Assembly (NCBI GenBank): GCA_001785575.1
Contig: MFUC01000012.1
Location: 1 to 7,137 of the forward strand
DNA length: 7,137 bases
Origin: Candidatus Nomurabacteria bacterium RIFCSPHIGHO2_02_FULL_38_15
GTDB lineage: Bacteria; Patescibacteriota; Minisyncoccia; Phycocordibacterales; UBA9973
Direction: 5' to 3'
This document shows positions 4,683 through 7,137 of this stretch, piece by piece. Below the pieces are notes generated by a model. The model did no database searches and was not told where the DNA came from. It saw only the letters and a list, made by a program, of their open reading frames with translations. Position 1 is the first letter of the stretch, and each line of letters starts with the position of its first letter. The translations under genes were made by a program, and so were the position numbers.

Positions 4683-5186
4683 CTAAAAAGGAATGTCTTC
4701 AATGTTAATGTTTTCGAAATCTTCAGTTGGGTACTCTATTGTGTCAATTTGATCAGTTTGATTATTGGGGCCGGTTTGGTCAAAGTCAGTTTTAGATTCA
4801 GGCTTGGCCTGTGAGTTTTGACTGTCATTTTGGTAGCCACCAGATGATGTTTGACCTTGAGCCTTGGGGCCAAATTGGAAATTATCAAGTACAATTTCAG
4901 TGCGGTATTTTTTAACTCCCGATGTATCATCCCATGAACGAGTTTGTAAACGGCCCTCAACATACAAGCTACTACCCTTGCGCGAATATTGATTTATAAT
5001 TTCAGCCGGTTTGCCAAAGGCTACAACATTGTGGTATTCAACTGACTCTTTCTTCATGCCTTGTTGATCTTTCCATGTGCGATTAGTTGCCAACGAAAAG
5101 GTGACGACTTTTAAGCCCGTAGGTAATGACTTCATTTCAGGATCACGAGTCAAGTTACCTAGAATTGTTACTTTGTTTATATACAT
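4683..5186 (-). CDS. ssb: Single-stranded DNA-binding protein
   Basis: SSB coats single-stranded DNA during replication, repair and recombination and recruits partners through its C-terminal tip. The 167-residue product has an OB fold over about residues 1-107 (MYINKVTILGNLTRDPEMK at the start, VEYHNVVAFGKPAEI and LYVEGRLQTRSW further on). A Gln/Ser/Gly/Asn-rich disordered linker covers about 108-150. The acidic tip IEDIPF is the canonical partner-binding end. The residue equivalent to E. coli Trp54 appears to be Tyr51; W38 and W85 are present. It begins 9 nt after the rpsF stop and is probably co-transcribed; no strong SD is seen. The position between rpsF and rpsR is the widespread bacterial arrangement. 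Confidence 0.97.
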   Translation of the reverse strand: MYINKVTILGNLTRDPEMKSLPTGLKVVTFSLATNRTWKDQQGMKKESVEYHNVVAFGKPAEIINQYSRKGSSLYVEGRLQTRSWDDTSGVKKYRTEIVLDNFQFGPKAQGQTSSGGYQNDSQNSQAKPESKTDFDQTGPNNQTDQIDTIEYPTEDFENINIEDIPF

Positions 5187-5195
5187 AAATTAATT

Positions 5196-5705
5196 CTACT
5201 CTTTTACTTCGTCTTCGACTAGTTCAGGGCTGTCAATAACTGCATCTTCAGGCATAACCTCAACCACAGTATCAACCGCTTCGGCTGTCTCAACTGTTTG
5301 AGTTGGAGTTGTAGTTGTAAAACGTTTGCGTACCTCGCGCTTTTGACTTAGTTTTTTAGGCGCCATGGTATTTTCGGCCACAGTTTTAATTAAAAGATGA
5401 CGGACTAAATCATTGTCGCGGTCAAGTTTCATTTTAACTTTTTCTAAAACATCAACCTCGCCCATAAACTTAAACCAGCCAAAATAGGCCGAGTTAACCC
5501 GAACATTTTTATTATCAACTTTGTGAATAATTGTATAAGCCAGGCCAATATATTCAGGGGCTTCATCGGCAATAATTTCAGCACCACTGTCAGTAAAAAT
5601 CTTTTTTAACTGACTAACTTTGCCAGCAACATCCTCCTCAGCCATGGTTGGCACAAGTAGGTACGAGAATTCATAAACTCTCTTTTCTATATCTATCTTA
5701 TCCAT
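5196..5705 (-). CDS. rpsF: Small ribosomal subunit protein bS6 with extended C-terminal tail
   Basis: bS6 binds bS18 and the 16S rRNA platform region. Residues 1-112 form the ferredoxin-like domain: YEFSYLLVP in the first strand, GAEIIADEAPEYIGLAYTI in the second, NSAYFGWFKF in the third, and DLVRHLLIKT at its end. At 169 residues it is longer than the E. coli protein (about 131-135). The extra part has a basic stretch (KKLSQKREVRKRF, 117-129) followed by a Thr/Val/Glu-rich acidic tail (130-169), probably disordered. First gene of rpsF-ssb-rpsR. Upstream lie a strong promoter in the end of tatD and a structured leader, suggesting autoregulation. The ATG has only a weak purine stretch (AGAG) 9 nt before it. 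Confidence 0.95.
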   Translation of the reverse strand: MDKIDIEKRVYEFSYLLVPTMAEEDVAGKVSQLKKIFTDSGAEIIADEAPEYIGLAYTIIHKVDNKNVRVNSAYFGWFKFMGEVDVLEKVKMKLDRDNDLVRHLLIKTVAENTMAPKKLSQKREVRKRFTTTTPTQTVETAEAVDTVVEVMPEDAVIDSPELVEDEVKE

Positions 5706-5729
5706 TTATTTTACTCTAATTTTATAAGC

Positions 5730-5776
5730 CTTCTATCTCGGACCAATGTAAGGCGCCAAAGCACCTTAAATAGAAG
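5730..5776 (-). ncRNA. rpsF leader: candidate S6:S18-binding autoregulatory structure
   Basis: In the rpsF mRNA, CUUCUAU (5776 to 5770) pairs perfectly with AUAGAAG (5736 to 5730), extendable by U-G and U-A pairs. Stacked on it is AAGGUGC-UUUG-GCGCCUU (5767 to 5750), a 7-bp stem with one U-G wobble and a tetraloop. The 3' side leaves an 11-nt bulge (5749 to 5739) ending in CCG. A stem, hairpin and bulged CCG before rpsF is the arrangement reported for the S6:S18-binding mRNA motif, which mimics the 16S site. The predicted transcript starts just upstream, near 5778. The fold was worked out by hand; no covariance was tested. Confidence 0.6.
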
Positions 5777-5784
5777 TTGCCCTG

Positions 5785-5813
5785 ATATTAGCATAAAGTT
5801 TAACTTATGCCAA
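5785..5813 (-). promoter_or_regulatory. Promoter of rpsF-ssb-rpsR inside the tatD 3' end
   Basis: TTGGCA (5813 to 5808, 5 of 6) and TAATAT (5790 to 5785, 4 of 6) are separated by exactly 17 nt, with TGC (5793 to 5791) as extended -10. The predicted start near 5778 places the structured leader at the very 5' end of the mRNA. The -35 lies inside the last codons of tatD. Confidence 0.65.
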
Positions 5814-6600
5814 ATATGCGGGCCACGTTTTGATTTATAGCTTTTTGGCACACTTCCACATCAAGATTTTTGATTTCAGCGATTTTTTTGTAAATTTCCA
5901 CAACCATATACGGCTCACATGTTTTGCCACGATACGGTATGGGGGTTGCAAATGGCGCGTCAGTTTCAGCCATGATGTTTTCTATTGGTATTGAGCGGAT
6001 TACTTCATTATAGTCAGTGGTAAAAGTTATAGGCCCATCAAATGACATAGTCCAGTTATTTTTTATTATCCTTTTTGCAATTTGTATATCCCCGACAAAA
6101 AAATGAAAGTTTACAGTTAGCTTTTGGTTTTTAGCTTTTAGCTGACAGCTTTCCAAAATATCTAGCACATCCTCGTATACGTTCATAGAGTTTTTGGCTG
6201 GGCGTGCGTGAATCATTAAAGGCTTACCTACTTCTAAGGCAAGCTCAATGTGTTTTATAAAAAGTTCTTTTTGTCTTTCCTTATTCCCTACTGATTGGTC
6301 ACGAAAATAATCTAAACCTGTTTCACCGATAGCTACAACTTTTTCATTTTTGGCGAGTTCTAAATATTTTTCATAATCAAAAACCTCATCCAGATTGTCG
6401 TTTGGATGCTGACCAACAGTTACCCAAAGAATATCAGGGTTTTCATTTGCTAAATCTAAGGCTATTTTAGACGTCTTGTAATCTACACCTACGGTAACTG
6501 CGCCAATATTTGCATTGCGCATACGCAAAATTACACCCTCTTGATCATCAAGCAATGGCTTTAAATTTAAGTGTGAGTGAATGTCTATATGGTTTAACAT
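5800..6600 (-). CDS. tatD: TatD family metal-dependent hydrolase (putative DNase)
   Basis: TatD proteins are TIM-barrel, metal-dependent hydrolases, with 3'-5' exonuclease or DNase activity in characterised members. The 266-residue product is full length and keeps all metal ligands: H8 and H10 (DIHSH), E93 (AIGETGLDYF), H131 (LMIHARPA), H166 (NFHFFVGD) and D214 (AETDAPF). The characteristic IPYRGKTCEP follows at 221-230. The ATG lies 1 nt after the metG stop, implying translational coupling and co-transcription, a common pairing. The linker before H166 (residues 150-161, ESCQLKAKNQKL) is encoded by a heptanucleotide repeat array, so that surface segment appears to come from a repeat. The 3' end carries the -35 of the rpsF promoter. 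Whether the substrate is DNA in this organism is not shown by sequence. Confidence 0.94.
   Translation of the reverse strand: MLNHIDIHSHLNLKPLLDDQEGVILRMRNANIGAVTVGVDYKTSKIALDLANENPDILWVTVGQHPNDNLDEVFDYEKYLELAKNEKVVAIGETGLDYFRDQSVGNKERQKELFIKHIELALEVGKPLMIHARPAKNSMNVYEDVLDILESCQLKAKNQKLTVNFHFFVGDIQIAKRIIKNNWTMSFDGPITFTTDYNEVIRSIPIENIMAETDAPFATPIPYRGKTCEPYMVVEIYKKIAEIKNLDVEVCQKAINQNVARIFGIS
6119..6153. repeat. Five-unit heptanucleotide repeat inside tatD
   Basis: Thirty-five bases divide into AGCTTTT, GGTTTTT, AGCTTTT, AGCTGAC, AGCTTTC. Unit length and the AG(C/T)T start match the array between ssb and rpsR (4613-4675). It encodes tatD residues 150-161, a linker between the barrel segments that carry H131 and H166, so the open frame is kept. 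Confidence 0.7.
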
Positions 6601-6601
6601 A

Positions 6602-7137
6602 TTAATCTTTACGTAAAAACAAAGGCTCTGCTGGTTTTTTGCTTTGTTTTAAATAAGTTAAAATTTTATTTGCCGTTTCAGGTAAGGCTGGAATTAACAA
6701 AGTAGCAACAACTGACAAATCCGTACACAGTTCGCTAACAATACCTCGGGCCATTTCCTCATCAGTTTTAAAAAGTTTATAAGGCTCAGTCTTTTGAATT
6801 TTTTTGTCTATATCTTCAATTTTTAACCAAATCTTGTCCATATACTTTTTTATATCAAAACTATTCAAATCTGTATCTTCATTATTTGTAATTATAGAAC
6901 CAATATGAGAAACGCCATAATTTTCAGCCATTGTCATAATCCTACTAACTAAATTACCCAGGCCATTAGCTAGGCCTGAGTTATACGCATTTTTAAAACG
7001 CTCAATAGTAAATGGTGAGTCCTCAAAACTGCTAACTTCACGCAACAAAAAGTAACGCAAGGCATCAGCGCCGTATTCAGCCACAATATCATAGGGACTA
7101 AAGACATTACCAACTGACTTTGACATTTTTACCCCGC
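6602..7137 (-). CDS. metG: Methionyl-tRNA synthetase, C-terminal part (cut by window edge)
   Basis: MetRS charges tRNA-Met with methionine in the cytoplasm. Only the last 177 codons are in the window. The reading frame begins at the edge with GVKMSKSVGNVFSP, which contains the class I KMSKS signature; the internal ATG at 7126 is the Met of that motif, not a start. YGADALRYFLLRE and NSGLANGLGNLVSRIMTMAE follow, marking the stem-contact and start of the helical anticodon-binding domain, then the family-typical LIPALPETANKIL near the end. It stops after the anticodon-binding domain at LFLRKD with no appended tRNA-binding (Arc1p-like) domain. tatD begins 1 nt after the TAA. The N-terminal catalytic half and the promoter are outside. 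Confidence 0.95.
   Translation of the reverse strand, partial: GVKMSKSVGNVFSPYDIVAEYGADALRYFLLREVSSFEDSPFTIERFKNAYNSGLANGLGNLVSRIMTMAENYGVSHIGSIITNNEDTDLNSFDIKKYMDKIWLKIEDIDKKIQKTEPYKLFKTDEEMARGIVSELCTDLSVVATLLIPALPETANKILTYLKQSKKPAEPLFLRKD

Noticed and set aside
4736..4963. 75-codon open frame on the minus strand inside ssb
   Set aside because: Alternative frame of the SSB linker region; low-complexity product and no start signal.
5719..5726. TATAAA/TAAAAT as a -10 close to the rpsF ATG
   Set aside because: No matching -35 is found at 16-18 nt. The site lies just after the leader structure, and the promoter at 5785-5813 is much better.
7124..7126. ATG at 7126 as the start of a 174-residue protein
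   Set aside because: It is the Met of the KMSKS motif; the frame continues upstream as GVK to the window edge, so this is the 3' part of metG.

Overview
The window looks like a chromosomal segment of a Patescibacteria/CPR (Parcubacteria-like) bacterium. The inference rests on AT-rich DNA with short intergenic gaps, an EF-P whose tip loop reads RTQQRKPQN instead of PGKG, a TatD with the NFHFFVGD variant, intergenic heptanucleotide repeats, and several genes that appear to be leaderless or to lack Shine-Dalgarno (SD) sequences. All of this is from memory of family features; no search was run.

Left half (1-3740), accessory locus. Two paralogous M16 zinc peptidases face each other (157-1455 on +, 2469-3722 on -). 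Between them lie a small class I methyltransferase (1945-2451, -) and two unrecognised genes, 45 and 41 codons long, in tandem on the minus strand (1474-1611 and 1716-1841). Each small gene has its own sigma70-type promoter, a 50-60 nt leader and a strong AAGGAG ribosome-binding site inside a near-identical 24-nt repeat. The products are acidic, Pro/Asp-rich and Cys-containing, with no signal peptide. A hairpin across the stop codon of the left M16 gene closes the block. Two short peptides, two peptidases and a methyltransferase together suggest an uncharacterised system for peptide modification, maturation or turnover. This is the candidate novel system of the window.

Right half (3741-7137), housekeeping. 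efp (+) diverges from the right-hand M16 gene and overlaps the end of rpsR tail to tail by 8 bp. On the minus strand rpsF-ssb-rpsR follow in the usual order. They are preceded by a good promoter inside the end of tatD and by a leader that folds into a two-stem structure with a bulged CCG, a plausible S6:S18 autoregulatory site. Upstream are tatD and the 3' part of metG, separated by 1 nt; metG runs off the right edge.

Three genes (both M16 genes and efp) have a -10 hexamer only 7-9 nt before the start codon, which predicts leaderless mRNAs, whereas the two peptide genes have long leaders and strong SDs. A 7-nt-phased repeat family occurs twice, once as an inverted array between ssb and rpsR and once inside the tatD coding sequence.
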